Source: a virus. From it: a stretch of DNA of 64,000 nucleotides. Shown piece after piece: positions 1 through 7,830 of this stretch (position 1 is its first letter; each line of letters begins with the position of its first letter). A program made the translations under genes and the position numbers. A model generated the notes under the pieces. That model ran no database searches and had not been told where the DNA came from. It was given only the letters and a program-made list of their open reading frames with translations. The stretch spans positions 16,230 to 80,229 of the IMG/VR virus record IMGVR_UViG_3300029911_000017; one strand, written 5' to 3'.

Positions 1-2
1 TA

Positions 3-101
3 GCAGACAATACTCTGCTTATAAATCAACAACTTAGGCTTAAAATATCAAATATTAAGCTTAAATCTAAAGGGGCTGGAGGGTTGGGGGTAAATTCATA
101 A
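3..101 (+). CDS. C-terminal end of a gene entering from the left
   Basis: One frame is open from the window edge to a TAA at 99-101 and encodes 32 residues ending in GAGGLGVNS. The other two forward frames contain early stops. The next gene starts four bases later, in keeping with the tight packing here. The product cannot be identified from this fragment, and it lacks the LEPDL-type tail found on many genes of this region. The open frame could also be chance. Confidence 0.35.
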   Translation, partial: ADNTLLINQQLRLKISNIKLKSKGAGGLGVNS

Positions 102-104
102 TTT

Positions 105-632
105 ATGTTAAACAAACTCAAAGCTAAATTCATTAATTGGTTATTCAACAGTATTAAACCTGAAACTAAAGGCGCTGATATAACTTATGTAGGTAAGCAT
201 ATAATTTACATAGGTAAGAGTAATGAAGTATGTAGTTTACCTACTCATCAATTTTCGGCCCAGTCTGAATTAAAAGGACTTAAAAGTAATTTAGATAGTC
301 GTTATAGAGACGTATGTGAACTAAGATCTAATATAGAATTATTAGCAAATTCGATTAATTCTTTAAGGACAGAGATGGAATATATAAGGCAGGTAAGCAA
401 TATTATGAGAAGAGATACTGTCGTTGGAGTTCCTGCTAGCGTAGGAGGAGTACTACAAGGAATTAGAGGATCTGAAATTGTAGTTGATACTAGAAGTGTT
501 GTTCCATCATTAAATGAAGATCCTACAAATTATACAGCCTCTCTAAGACCTACAGTAAGACCAGTAGACGAGCAATCTACTACTAGAACTATGTATTCAG
601 ATGAAGATAGAAATTTAGATCCAAATCTATGA
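105..632 (+). CDS. Hypothetical coiled-coil protein with LDPNL tail
   Basis: This 175-residue protein belongs to no family I recognise. Residues about 55-100 (rich in Leu, Ser, Arg and Glu) look like a coiled coil, and the remainder is polar and probably flexible. It ends in DEDRNLDPNL, the C-terminal tail that closes the cysteine-triplet proteins downstream, although it has no cysteine repeat itself. Its stop overlaps the start of the next gene in an ATGA, so translation is probably coupled. The ATG at 105 follows an AT-rich leader without a clear Shine-Dalgarno motif. Confidence 0.75.
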   Translation: MLNKLKAKFINWLFNSIKPETKGADITYVGKHIIYIGKSNEVCSLPTHQFSAQSELKGLKSNLDSRYRDVCELRSNIELLANSINSLRTEMEYIRQVSNIMRRDTVVGVPASVGGVLQGIRGSEIVVDTRSVVPSLNEDPTNYTASLRPTVRPVDEQSTTRTMYSDEDRNLDPNL

Positions 633-1000
633 CAATAATTAAAAGAAATAATAGATACTTTGATGAAAACAATAATAGTTGGATAACTGAAGAAGAAGCT
701 ACTCAATACTCACCTACCCTAACTAATTGTAGTAGTTGTAGAGATTGTAGTTATTGTAGAGAGTGTAGAGATTGTAGAGATTGTAGTCGTTGTAGTTGGT
801 GTAATGATTGTATTGCGTGTATTAATTGTTATGATTGTAGTAATTGCAGAGATTGTTATGCTTGTCATGCTTGTAGAAGTTGCATACATTGCGCTAATTA
901 TTTAAATAAAATAAACCTAGAACCCCAAGAAATTGTTCGTGAATCAACTTTAAGAGAAGAATTTGACCCGGCCCAGAGACTTTTAGAACCAGACTTATGA
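629..1000 (+). CDS. Cysteine-triplet repeat protein 1
   Basis: First of 12 relatives. Residues 1-32 form a cap with YFDENNNSW and SPTLTNC. Residues about 33-90 are a run of about 19 cysteines at every third position, with Ser, Arg, Asn, Asp and Tyr between. A variable linker leads to the tail REEFDPAQRLLEPDL. There is no signal peptide or membrane segment. Such spacing could place all cysteines on one face of an extended three-residue-per-turn helix, binding metal or cross-linking; that is inference. I know no named family matching this architecture. The gene is coupled by ATGA to both neighbours. Confidence 0.85.
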   Translation: MTIIKRNNRYFDENNNSWITEEEATQYSPTLTNCSSCRDCSYCRECRDCRDCSRCSWCNDCIACINCYDCSNCRDCYACHACRSCIHCANYLNKINLEPQEIVRESTLREEFDPAQRLLEPDL

Positions 1001-1809
1001 GTAATACAAATTATACACATATCGTAGTATTAGTAGACAATAGTGGTAGCATGTTTAATACTAGACAAGCTACCGTAGATGGCATAAATAACTTCTTGAA
1101 TCAACAGAAGGTATTGCCAAGCCAGGATAGAAATCTTAGTTTTGCAGAAGATTTAAGTGATAGTAGTAATAATGTTAAATGTACTACTTCGGTAGTATTC
1201 TTTAGTAGTGTTAGTCATCCTAGTAATTGGTTTACTAACTATAATTCTAATCATGGAGAACCTGTTGATGTTAATTTCAATTATGTAGTTCATTTCGATA
1301 AAGTTAATATTAACGACATCACTCCTATTCAAGAGATAAGTCCTGTAGGTGGAACTCCATTAATAGATGCATTTTGTAAAGCTATTGATGATTGCACACA
1401 GTTTATTAATGTGACTAAAGAAGAAGACAGGCCTGGTAGGATTATTTTTCTAGTCATTACTGATGGGGCGGAAAATAGCAGTACTAAGTTTAAGAAGGAT
1501 GATCTGTCTAGAAGGATAGCGGATAAACAAAGTCTTAATTGGCAGTTTATCTATCTAGGTGCTAATCAGGATGCAATTCAAGAAAGTTCACAATATAGTG
1601 TAGCTCCAGGGCAAAGTTTGAATTATCAGCAAACTAGTAGTGGTATTGCATATGCTTATAGTTTAGCTTCTTCCAATGTCCTACAAAAGCGTTGTGTCGA
1701 TACTGTTGCCATGTTTACTTGTTCTATTGATGCCCTGGATAAAGTCACAAGTACTAGTCAGATAAGTTTCATCACTAATCCAACTTCAACTAATGATACT
1801 AAAATATGA
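997..1809 (+). CDS. VWA-domain protein
   Basis: A von Willebrand factor A domain is visible. Strand 1 carries the metal-site motif DNSGS at residues 14-18. A conserved threonine lies in VGGTPLIDA near residue 115, and an acidic TDGAEN loop is near residue 155. Together they make a complete MIDAS-type divalent-metal site, so the protein probably binds a protein ligand through a metal. There is no signal peptide, so it should act in the cytoplasm. It is ATGA-coupled on both sides and lacks the LEPDL tail. Phage and bacterial VWA proteins work in varied complexes; the partner here is unknown. Confidence 0.85.
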   Translation: MSNTNYTHIVVLVDNSGSMFNTRQATVDGINNFLNQQKVLPSQDRNLSFAEDLSDSSNNVKCTTSVVFFSSVSHPSNWFTNYNSNHGEPVDVNFNYVVHFDKVNINDITPIQEISPVGGTPLIDAFCKAIDDCTQFINVTKEEDRPGRIIFLVITDGAENSSTKFKKDDLSRRIADKQSLNWQFIYLGANQDAIQESSQYSVAPGQSLNYQQTSSGIAYAYSLASSNVLQKRCVDTVAMFTCSIDALDKVTSTSQISFITNPTSTNDTKI

Positions 1810-2024
1810 CTTATAAAATCTGTGAAGAAATAACTAGTAAAGGTTGGAATTATGGTGTGACTAATGCTCCAGCAGAGTTAGTTACCAAAGCTAAAAGTAT
1901 GATTGACGATGAAATGCCAGTAGTATTTGGAATGATACTGAATACAGATAAACCTAAATGGGTATTGCTAAGCGTAAATAAAGATAATCAACTTTATGTT
2001 GCGGCTAGAGGTGTTGATAGCTAA
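1806..2024 (+). CDS. Small hypothetical protein
   Basis: A 72-residue soluble protein of mixed alpha/beta character, starting in an ATGA overlap with the VWA gene. It ends before a hairpin at 2034-2056, so it is probably the last gene of the first transcription unit or of a sub-block. No family is recognised. Confidence 0.7.
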   Translation: MTYKICEEITSKGWNYGVTNAPAELVTKAKSMIDDEMPVVFGMILNTDKPKWVLLSVNKDNQLYVAARGVDS

Positions 2025-2033
2025 AAATAAGAT

Positions 2034-2056
2034 GGGAGGATAGTTACTATCTTCCC
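2034..2056 (+). terminator. Hairpin between gene blocks
   Basis: GGGAGGATAG and CTATCTTCCC form a 10-bp stem (one G-T pair) around a three-base loop. It fills one of the few intergenic gaps in this region. The bases after it are CTTAATAT rather than a T-run, so it may be a weak terminator or a structure that controls access to the next start codon at 2065. Confidence 0.45.
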
Positions 2057-2064
2057 CTTAATAT

Positions 2065-2247
2065 ATGACAATAACAAAAATAAACAATAGATGGTATGAC
2101 GAAAACAATAATAGCTGGTTATCAGAAGAAGCAGCTACTCAATACTCACCTACCCTAACTAATTGTAGAGATTGTAGAGGTTGTAGTAATTGTGATGATT
2201 GTAGTTATTGTGATGATTGTAGTAATTGTAGTGGTTGTAGTACTTGT
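2065..2247 (+). repeat. 183-bp exact repeat (copy at 4161-4343)
   Basis: The first 183 bases of two cysteine-triplet genes are identical including silent positions and diverge at the next base. This shows recent duplication or gene conversion. Confidence 0.9.
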
Positions 2248-2517
2248 AGAGGTTGTATTAGTTGTAGTGTTTGTAGTGTTTGTAGTGATTGTAGTAGTTG
2301 TAGTAGTTGTAGTGGTTGTAATAGTTGTAGTGGTTGTAGTACTTGTTATAATTGTAGTGGTTGTAATAGTTGTAGTAGTTGGTGTGATCATTGTATTAAT
2401 TGTAATAATTGTAGTAGTTGTAGTGGTTGTAATGACTGGACTAATAACATGAAATATGAACCGGTAATTAGACCATTTATAGACTGTACTAACAGACTAT
2501 TAGAACCAGACTTATGA
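2065..2517 (+). CDS. Cysteine-triplet repeat protein 2 (longest array)
   Basis: It has the full cap (NNRWYDENNNSW, SPTLTNC) and about 30 cysteines, nearly all three residues apart; the phase slips once at SSWCDHC. Tail: RPFIDCTNRLLEPDL. The first 183 bp are identical to those of the gene at 4161, while the last 20 residues nearly match the gene at 4583, so it looks like a recombinant of the two. The long Val-rich and Thr-rich frames that overlap it on both strands are by-products of the triplet repeat. Confidence 0.85.
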   Translation: MTITKINNRWYDENNNSWLSEEAATQYSPTLTNCRDCRGCSNCDDCSYCDDCSNCSGCSTCRGCISCSVCSVCSDCSSCSSCSGCNSCSGCSTCYNCSGCNSCSSWCDHCINCNNCSSCSGCNDWTNNMKYEPVIRPFIDCTNRLLEPDL

Positions 2518-2771
2518 ACAATCCAAACATATCAATAGTTATAGCTAAAAATATAGTAAATGGTAATACTATAACCTCAGAATTTAAGCTTAAACCTGAA
2601 GAAACAGCTATTATAACTGAACCAGATCACCTAGAATTTACAAACTTCATACCTAATGAAACAGTATTCATGGAAGCTGATATGAATTTAAGGATGATGA
2701 ATTCCTTCCTAGAAAAGATTAAAATTTTACCAACTAAACAAAGTATTAATATAAAAATGATAAATATATGA
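2514..2771 (+). CDS. Small hypothetical protein
   Basis: An 85-residue protein of probable beta-rich fold (alternating hydrophobics and TSEFKLKPEETAI). It starts inside the stop of the preceding cysteine-triplet gene and its own stop overlaps the next start. No family is recognised and it has no LEPDL tail. Confidence 0.7.
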   Translation: MNNPNISIVIAKNIVNGNTITSEFKLKPEETAIITEPDHLEFTNFIPNETVFMEADMNLRMMNSFLEKIKILPTKQSINIKMINI

Positions 2772-3088
2772 ATTATTTCCTCATCGTAGCCAAACCTACC
2801 AAAGAGCTAGTCCCACTTAGTATTATAAAAGATTTGTTTGATGGATTTAGTGGATCTACAAATATTTCAAAGGTATTGGACGAATCAACCGTATATATTA
2901 GAATTTCGAGTAAAGAATCACTAAAGAAGGTGGAACTTGATAATAATGATACAGTCTATTTAGCTGCTAAAGTAGATTCCACTTATTATAAAGTAATAGA
3001 TAAAGATGATTTTGAATTAGCTACACAGATTTATGCTGAGCTTAAATTGAATAAATGTAGAATACACCCTAAAATATTGTTTATATGA
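2768..3088 (+). CDS. Small hypothetical protein
   Basis: A 106-residue soluble protein opening with NYFLIVAKPTKELVPLS. The spaced beta-strand and helix pattern suggests a small alpha/beta domain. It is ATGA-coupled to both neighbours. No catalytic motif is visible. Confidence 0.7.
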   Translation: MNYFLIVAKPTKELVPLSIIKDLFDGFSGSTNISKVLDESTVYIRISSKESLKKVELDNNDTVYLAAKVDSTYYKVIDKDDFELATQIYAELKLNKCRIHPKILFI

Positions 3089-3564
3089 CTTTCCTAGAAC
3101 AATGCTTCCAAGACCATAATAGTACAATAGTTAAAATTAATATAGATTTAGTTAATAGATTGGTTCAAATATGGAATACTAATAATACTTATTCTAATTT
3201 AACTTTTGGTGGGATAGAACAAAAAAATAACAATAAATTAAAAGTAGGTCAATGTAGAGACATTAACATCTATTTAGAGATTCCAATAATAAGTTCTCTT
3301 CTATATTTTGAGTTTGATAGATTAACCTATAATTACCACTATTTTAGTCCTGGTTCGGAATATATAGAAGTTGATAATAGTCTGATTAAAATACAAAGGT
3401 CGATTGTACATTATAGTAGTGTTATTCCAGCATTGATCCGAAAAGCAAAAGATATTGAAAAGAAGAAGAAACATTATGCTAAACTAACTACCAGAAGCAT
3501 AAAAACAGCTCAGCAAGAACTCAAGAATTTCCAGGATGCTATTAAACCAAAAACCAAAAAGTAA
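3085..3564 (+). CDS. Hypothetical protein with basic C-terminus
   Basis: A 159-residue protein. The first 110 residues are mixed hydrophobic and polar. Residues about 115-159 form a helical, strongly lysine-rich segment ending in KPKTKK, which could bind nucleic acid or another acidic partner; this is inference. It closes a chain of overlapping genes and is followed by a short CA-rich leader (3565-3597). Confidence 0.7.
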   Translation: MTFLEQCFQDHNSTIVKINIDLVNRLVQIWNTNNTYSNLTFGGIEQKNNNKLKVGQCRDINIYLEIPIISSLLYFEFDRLTYNYHYFSPGSEYIEVDNSLIKIQRSIVHYSSVIPALIRKAKDIEKKKKHYAKLTTRSIKTAQQELKNFQDAIKPKTKK

Positions 3565-3597
3565 ACAACCAAACCAACAAACCAACAAACTAATATT

Positions 3598-3885
3598 ATG
3601 CCTATATCACCATTACCAGCCCTAGTCTCTGACCCTAAAGATGCCATTCTTTGGGCAGTTTTAAATCAATTAGAGAATATCGATGACACTACCGGTACTA
3701 GAATGGCTTTTGCAACTAGTGTAGCTTATAACATTCACTTAGGTCTGGATCGTCCTATATTTGAAGATATTATTAGAGAAATTAGAACTGTACTCAAGGT
3801 TCCAGAGCCGGTTATCAGTGAAGTTGAAGAACCAGGAACTATGCGGGCTGATATAACTGAATTCGATACTATGCGTGACCTTTAA
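3598..3885 (+). CDS. Small hypothetical acidic protein
   Basis: A 95-residue protein with a helical core and a C-terminus that repeats a short phrase (TMRADITEFDTMRDL). The final RDL only loosely resembles the LEPDL tail of its neighbours. The start follows an unstructured leader built of repeated AACCAACAA units, without a Shine-Dalgarno motif. Confidence 0.65.
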   Translation: MPISPLPALVSDPKDAILWAVLNQLENIDDTTGTRMAFATSVAYNIHLGLDRPIFEDIIREIRTVLKVPEPVISEVEEPGTMRADITEFDTMRDL

Positions 3886-3897
3886 TTAAGAAGTAGT

Positions 3898-4164
3898 ATG
3901 AAAACTTATGACTATAAAGTAATACTAATAAATCATGATGGTTGTAATGATTGCTACAATTGTAGTGATTGTATTGATTGTTGGGATTGTAGTGGTTGTA
4001 ATGATTGTAATAATTGTAGTAATGGTATTAATTGTAGTGATTGTGAAGGACTTTATAATTTTATAAATAAGAAAAATTGGTCAGCGCAACCTAGCATTGA
4101 TACAACAAATGAAAAACGACCTATCTTAGACATTAATGATAGAAATCTAGACCCTTTCTTATGA
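3898..4164 (+). CDS. Cysteine-triplet protein 3, divergent cap
   Basis: This 88-residue member lacks the WYDENNNSW cap and begins MKTYDYKVILINHDG instead, going straight into about 11 cysteines in CxxC steps. The register breaks at NCSNGINC. It keeps the tail, in the form DINDRNLDPFL, and ATGA coupling to the gene at 4161. It shows that cap, array and tail can be combined independently, or else it is a decaying copy. Confidence 0.75.
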   Translation: MKTYDYKVILINHDGCNDCYNCSDCIDCWDCSGCNDCNNCSNGINCSDCEGLYNFINKKNWSAQPSIDTTNEKRPILDINDRNLDPFL

Positions 4165-4586
4165 CAATAACAAAAATAAACAATAGATGGTATGACGAAA
4201 ACAATAATAGCTGGTTATCAGAAGAAGCAGCTACTCAATACTCACCTACCCTAACTAATTGTAGAGATTGTAGAGGTTGTAGTAATTGTGATGATTGTAG
4301 TTATTGTGATGATTGTAGTAATTGTAGTGGTTGTAGTACTTGTGGAGGTTGTATTAATTGTAGTGTTTGTAGTGTTTGTAGTGATTGTAGTAGTTGTGGA
4401 GGTTGTATTAATTGTAGTGTTTGTAGTGTTTGTAGTGATTGTAGTAGTTGTAATGATTGTAGTGATTGTAAAAAATGTTATAAATGTGATAATGGAACAC
4501 ATCTAGAGCCAGTTCAAATTAAGACTGAAGTTATGATAAGACCAGAATTAGACATTAATGATAGAAAGTTGGAACCAGACTTATGA
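4161..4586 (+). CDS. Cysteine-triplet repeat protein 4
   Basis: Canonical cap, about 26 cysteines, tail RPELDINDRKLEPDL. An exact 54-bp tandem duplication (4341-4394 and 4395-4448) has added 18 residues to the array, so its length is changing in units of whole triplets. The cap and first part of the array (4161-4343) are identical to 2065-2247. A short Lys/Tyr-rich stretch (KKCYKC) ends the array. Confidence 0.85.
   Translation: MTITKINNRWYDENNNSWLSEEAATQYSPTLTNCRDCRGCSNCDDCSYCDDCSNCSGCSTCGGCINCSVCSVCSDCSSCGGCINCSVCSVCSDCSSCNDCSDCKKCYKCDNGTHLEPVQIKTEVMIRPELDINDRKLEPDL
4341..4448 (+). repeat. 54-bp perfect tandem duplication
   Basis: Two identical 54-bp units, each starting TGTGGAGGTTGTATTAATTG, lie head to tail inside a cysteine array and keep the reading frame. 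The perfect identity points to a very recent slippage or unequal recombination event. Confidence 0.9.
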
Positions 4587-4960
4587 CAATAACAAAAAGA
4601 AATAATAGATGGTATGACGAAAATAATAATAGTTGGATAACTGAAGAATCAGCTACTCAATACTCACCTACCTTAACTAATTGTTATGATTGTAGAGGTT
4701 GTAGTAATTGTAGTAGTTGTAGAGATTGTTATAATTGTAGTTATTGTAGTAGTTGTAGTAATTGTAGTAGTTGTATTAATTGTAATAATTGTAGTAATTG
4801 TAGTAATTGTAATAATTGTAATAGGTGTAGTGATTGTAGTGATTGTAGTTATTGTAGTCGTTGTAGAGATTGTAGTGATTGGACTGATAATAAGAAATAT
4901 GAACCGGTAATTAGACCATTTATAGACTGTACTAACAGACTATTAGAACCAGATTTATGA
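4583..4960 (+). CDS. Cysteine-triplet repeat protein 5
   Basis: Cap NNRWYDENNNSWITEESAT, about 22 array cysteines, and tail RPFIDCTNRLLEPDL with one more cysteine. Bases 4599-4783 are identical to 10950-11134 in a family member 6.3 kb away, whereas the C-terminal segment matches the gene at 2065. Coupled by ATGA at both ends. Confidence 0.85.
   Translation: MTITKRNNRWYDENNNSWITEESATQYSPTLTNCYDCRGCSNCSSCRDCYNCSYCSSCSNCSSCINCNNCSNCSNCNNCNRCSDCSDCSYCSRCRDCSDWTDNKKYEPVIRPFIDCTNRLLEPDL
4599..4783 (+). repeat. 185-bp exact repeat (copy at 10950-11134)
   Basis: Identical sequence in two family members 6.3 kb apart; both flanks differ. It covers the end of the cap and the first half of the array. 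Confidence 0.9.
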
Positions 4961-5454
4961 ATAACAACCTTAAAATAGTAGAACAAAACATATTATTAGC
5001 AGACGCCCAAGTAGTTGCTCATTGCTGTAATAATATGAACAAAATGGGTAGTGGGGTAGCCAGAGCCCTAAGATGTAGATTTCCGGAAGTATATGCAACT
5101 GATACCAAGTCTTATATTAACTTTGGTTCAGCTATGTTGGGTAAATGTGTGTTAGTTCCTATCACTACTCTACCTAATCAGACCAAGCTACTATACGTTG
5201 CCAATCTATATGGTCAATTAGGTTATGGTACAATGCATCTTAGATATGTGCATTATGAAGGATTTTACTTAGCTTTAGAGTCATTAATAAAGCAAATGAG
5301 TGAGCAGAATATGACTAGACTGGCTTTACCTTATAAGATAGGTGCGGATAGGGCTGGCGGTAATTGGAATATTATTGAAACTATGGTTAAGGAGGTTATT
5401 AAAGGAAGTAACATTGAAGTTACTCTATATAAACTTCCTAAAAAGTTAATGTAG
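4957..5454 (+). CDS. Macro-domain protein
   Basis: The 165 residues fit a single macro domain, the fold that binds ADP-ribose and often removes it from targets. Visible marks are VAHCCNNMNKMGSGVARAL near residues 20-38 (binding loop with the conserved Asn and Gly-Ser-Gly-Val), FPEVY, and LPYKIGADRAGGNW near residues 128-141. There is no signal peptide. In a phage, likely roles are reversing host ADP-ribosylation or handling ADP-ribose signals of NAD-based defences; which one cannot be told from sequence. ATGA-coupled to the upstream cysteine-triplet gene. Confidence 0.85.
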   Translation: MNNNLKIVEQNILLADAQVVAHCCNNMNKMGSGVARALRCRFPEVYATDTKSYINFGSAMLGKCVLVPITTLPNQTKLLYVANLYGQLGYGTMHLRYVHYEGFYLALESLIKQMSEQNMTRLALPYKIGADRAGGNWNIIETMVKEVIKGSNIEVTLYKLPKKLM

Positions 5455-5456
5455 TT

Positions 5457-5690
5457 ATGACTCTTTATATCATTCTAAGACATATCAGATCTCCATCAAC
5501 TAACGCTATTATAGACGTCCTATATCAAGCGTTTCAAAATAAGGAGGCAGCCCTGGAATATATCAAATTTTTAACAGATAATAGTACTGTAGTAGGTGAA
5601 TTTGAATTGAAGGAGTTTGTATCGGTTGAGAAAGATGAGATAACAATTAGAAGTGAGGGTGGGGAAAGAAGATTAGAACCAGATTTATGA
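5457..5690 (+). CDS. Small hypothetical protein with LEPDL tail
   Basis: A 77-residue protein starting MTLYIILRHI, with an acidic alpha/beta body. It ends in IRSEGGERRLEPDL, virtually the same ending as the gene at 8148. It has no cysteine array. It resembles the genes at 6097 and 8148 in its opening (M-x-x-Y-x-I) and size, so the three may be one small family. Confidence 0.75.
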   Translation: MTLYIILRHIRSPSTNAIIDVLYQAFQNKEAALEYIKFLTDNSTVVGEFELKEFVSVEKDEITIRSEGGERRLEPDL

Positions 5691-6100
5691 CAATAACTAA
5701 AAGAGATACTAGATGGTATGACGAAAACTATAATAGCTGGGATACTAAAGAATCAGCTACTTTACACTCACCTACCCTAACTGATTGTAGATGGTGTAGA
5801 GGTTGTAGTGATTGTAGAAGGTGTAGTAATTGTAGATATTGTAGTGATTGTAATGCTTGTAGTGGTTGTAATGGTTGTAGAGATTGTTATAATTGTAGTA
5901 ATTGTATTGATTGTAGAGATTGTAATGGTTGTAGTGATTGTAGTAGTTGTAGAGATTGTATTTATTGTAGTAGTTGTAGTAATATTTCTTCAGAAAATGA
6001 TAAATCGTGGTTTAAGTCCATGTATTATGGAGATGAAGTTAATAAGGAAATAAGACCAGAATTAGACATTAATAATAGAAAGCTAGACCTAGATTTATGA
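5687..6100 (+). CDS. Cysteine-triplet repeat protein 6
   Basis: Cap RWYDENYNSWDTKESAT, about 22 cysteines at every third residue with more Arg than other members (RWC, RRC, RYC), then a linker with NDKSWFKSMYYGDE and tail RPELDINNRKLDLDL. Embedded in an ATGA-coupled run between two tail-bearing genes without arrays. Confidence 0.85.
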   Translation: MTITKRDTRWYDENYNSWDTKESATLHSPTLTDCRWCRGCSDCRRCSNCRYCSDCNACSGCNGCRDCYNCSNCIDCRDCNGCSDCSSCRDCIYCSSCSNISSENDKSWFKSMYYGDEVNKEIRPELDINNRKLDLDL

Positions 6101-6423
6101 TTGTATATGCTATTAAAATATTGAAAGTTAAATATAGTAGAAATACCCTACCTAATAAGTTTGTTAGAGTAGTTATTAAGTATATCGAATTTTATGATAG
6201 GGAAGGTTACTGTGATGATGAAGAACAGACTAGTATTGAACCTGTAGATTTATACCAAGCCTCTTTGTATCTTAGTAAAGAAGCTGTGGAACAAGAAATT
6301 AAAAGGGTAAGGATGATAAAAGAAGCGTACAAATACGAAATAGTTGAGATAGAATTAGCTGAGTTAAGTAAGCCTGAAATAAGAATAGAGAACCAGTACA
6401 GAAGATTAGATCTAGAATTATAA
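6097..6423 (+). CDS. Hypothetical protein with LDLEL tail
   Basis: A 108-residue charged protein starting MIVYAIKILKV and ending IRIENQYRRLDLEL. The body alternates beta-like stretches with an amphipathic helix (YLSKEAVEQEIKRVRMIKEAY). It carries the family tail without cysteines, like the genes at 5457 and 8148. Function unknown. Confidence 0.75.
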   Translation: MIVYAIKILKVKYSRNTLPNKFVRVVIKYIEFYDREGYCDDEEQTSIEPVDLYQASLYLSKEAVEQEIKRVRMIKEAYKYEIVEIELAELSKPEIRIENQYRRLDLEL

Positions 6424-6428
6424 ACAAT

Positions 6429-6869
6429 ATGCCTAAAGCCACAAATATAAATTGTCATGCCGCCAAAGATATCAATAAACTACCAGATAACACAGTATTG
6501 ATATCAATAAATGAAGAATATGAGCCACTTTATCCTTTAAAGTTGGATAGAGAGTCAGAAAATGTGTTAACTTTAAGATTTACTGATATAACTGCACCTT
6601 TAACTCATGAAGGCGAAATGTATCATCCTATTAGTGCTGAAGATGCTTTTAAAATATTAAAGTTCATTGATAAGCATTTAACCAAAGATTTCATAGTTCA
6701 TTGTGCAGCTGGGGTATCTAGAAGTTCAGCTATTTGTCTCTATCTACATATTATGCATTCATATGTGTTAAAAGACAATTTTTGGCTTTCTTCTTCACCT
6801 AATTGCTATGTACTTGGTATGTTAATGCGGCGTAAGGTTGAGCAGGAATCTATGTTAGACGAGATTTAG
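6429..6869 (+). CDS. Dual-specificity-like protein phosphatase
   Basis: The P-loop signature VHCAAGVSRSSA is present near residues 90-101, giving the nucleophile Cys92 and phosphate-binding Arg98 of the Cys-based CX5R phosphatases. An upstream FTDIT (Asp near 53) is a candidate general acid. The 146-residue length fits a minimal catalytic domain with no targeting sequence. It probably dephosphorylates Ser/Thr/Tyr residues or another phosphate ester in the host cytoplasm. It begins five bases after the preceding gene and lacks the LEPDL tail. Confidence 0.85.
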   Translation: MPKATNINCHAAKDINKLPDNTVLISINEEYEPLYPLKLDRESENVLTLRFTDITAPLTHEGEMYHPISAEDAFKILKFIDKHLTKDFIVHCAAGVSRSSAICLYLHIMHSYVLKDNFWLSSSPNCYVLGMLMRRKVEQESMLDEI

Positions 6870-6870
6870 T

Positions 6871-7116
6871 ATGTCAGATCCAAATCCTCGTATCTTTCCT
6901 ACTCGATTTCGGCTTTTGAGTAATATGGAAGTCATAATAACTAAAGAAATAGATGTACAGTGGTGGGGTGATCTACATTATTTATTCGATGTAATTATAG
7001 AAGATAATAATAACTACTTTTTAGTATATAATAAAGTAGGAGAGACACAGGTTAAAGCTATTATAAAAAGGAGAGAACTTAAACAGTATAATGGTGAATA
7101 CTATGAAAATAACTAA
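6871..7116 (+). CDS. Small hypothetical protein
   Basis: An 81-residue, probably beta-rich protein (DVIIEDNNNYFLVYNKVG). It follows the phosphatase by one base and overlaps the start of the next cysteine-triplet gene by 14 bp. No family is recognised. Confidence 0.7.
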   Translation: MSDPNPRIFPTRFRLLSNMEVIITKEIDVQWWGDLHYLFDVIIEDNNNYFLVYNKVGETQVKAIIKRRELKQYNGEYYENN

Positions 7117-7435
7117 AAGAGATGATAGATGGTATGACGAAAACGATAATAGTTGGTCTACAGAAGAATCAGCTACTCAATTCTCACCTACTCTAACTAA
7201 TTGTATTAGTTGTAGAGATTGTAGATGGTGTAATGATTGTAGAGATTGTAGAGATTGTTATAATTGTAGTAATTGTAGTAATTGTAGTAATTGTAGTAGT
7301 TGTACTTATTGTAGATGGTGTAATGATTGTAGTAACTGTATTGATTGTAGTGATTGGACTGATAATAAGAAGTATGAACCAGTAACTAGACCGTTTATAG
7401 ATTGTAGAGATAGACTATTAGAACCAGATTTATGA
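7103..7435 (+). CDS. Cysteine-triplet repeat protein 7
   Basis: The start at 7103 (MKITKRDDRWYDE) is chosen because it aligns with all relatives; an in-frame ATG at 7091 would only add four residues. About 17 array cysteines, then SDWTDNKKYEPV and the tail RPFIDCRDRLLEPDL shared with the genes at 2065 and 4583. Confidence 0.85.
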   Translation: MKITKRDDRWYDENDNSWSTEESATQFSPTLTNCISCRDCRWCNDCRDCRDCYNCSNCSNCSNCSSCTYCRWCNDCSNCIDCSDWTDNKKYEPVTRPFIDCRDRLLEPDL

Positions 7436-7830
7436 AAATAACAAAAATAGCTAATAGATGGTATGACGAAAACAATAATAGCTGGGATACTGAAGAAGCA
7501 GCTACTTTATATTCACCTACCCTAACTAATTGTTATAATTGTAGTAATTGTAGTAATTGTAGTGTTTGTAGTGATTGTAGTAATTGGTGTAGTAATTGTA
7601 ATGATTGTGATAGTTGTAGAGATTGTATTAATTGTAATAATTGTGGTAGTTGTAGTAGTTGTAGTAATTGTAGGAGTTGTTGTAGGTGTAGTGATTGTGA
7701 TAATTGTAAGTTTATTGCTTCTTTATTTGATAGAGTTGAAGTTGATGCAAGTTTAATTGAAAGCTGCAAAGAAAATTTAGTTAGAGAAGAATTTGACTTA
7801 AACAATAGAAAACTGGAAATAGAACTATGA
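7432..7830 (+). CDS. Cysteine-triplet repeat protein 8
   Basis: Cap ANRWYDENNNSWDTEEAAT and about 21 cysteines with two irregularities: a four-residue step at SNWC and a doubled cysteine in RSCCRC. After the array comes an acidic, cysteine-poor segment (about 45 residues) and the tail REEFDLNNRKLEIEL. ATGA-coupled on both sides. Confidence 0.85.
   Translation: MKITKIANRWYDENNNSWDTEEAATLYSPTLTNCYNCSNCSNCSVCSDCSNWCSNCNDCDSCRDCINCNNCGSCSSCSNCRSCCRCSDCDNCKFIASLFDRVEVDASLIESCKENLVREEFDLNNRKLEIEL

Noticed and set aside
629-1000. Cysteine arrays as ordinary zinc fingers or metallothionein
   Set aside because: Spacing is strictly every third residue with no His or CxxC...CxxC grouping, and the arrays far exceed a zinc-finger unit. 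A metal role remains possible but not as a known finger type.
2161-2440. Short regular repeats that might suggest a CRISPR array
   Set aside because: The periodicity is three bases within open reading frames; there are no constant repeats with unique spacers and no cas genes.
2155-2452. Long Thr-rich (-) and Val-rich (+) frames across the cysteine arrays, also at 4251-4506, 4686-4910, 5808-6053, 7533-7805, 8528-8837 and 9944-10169
   Set aside because: They are shadows of the TGT-NNT-NNT repeat read in other frames; only the Cys frame has the conserved cap, tail and stop/start junctions.
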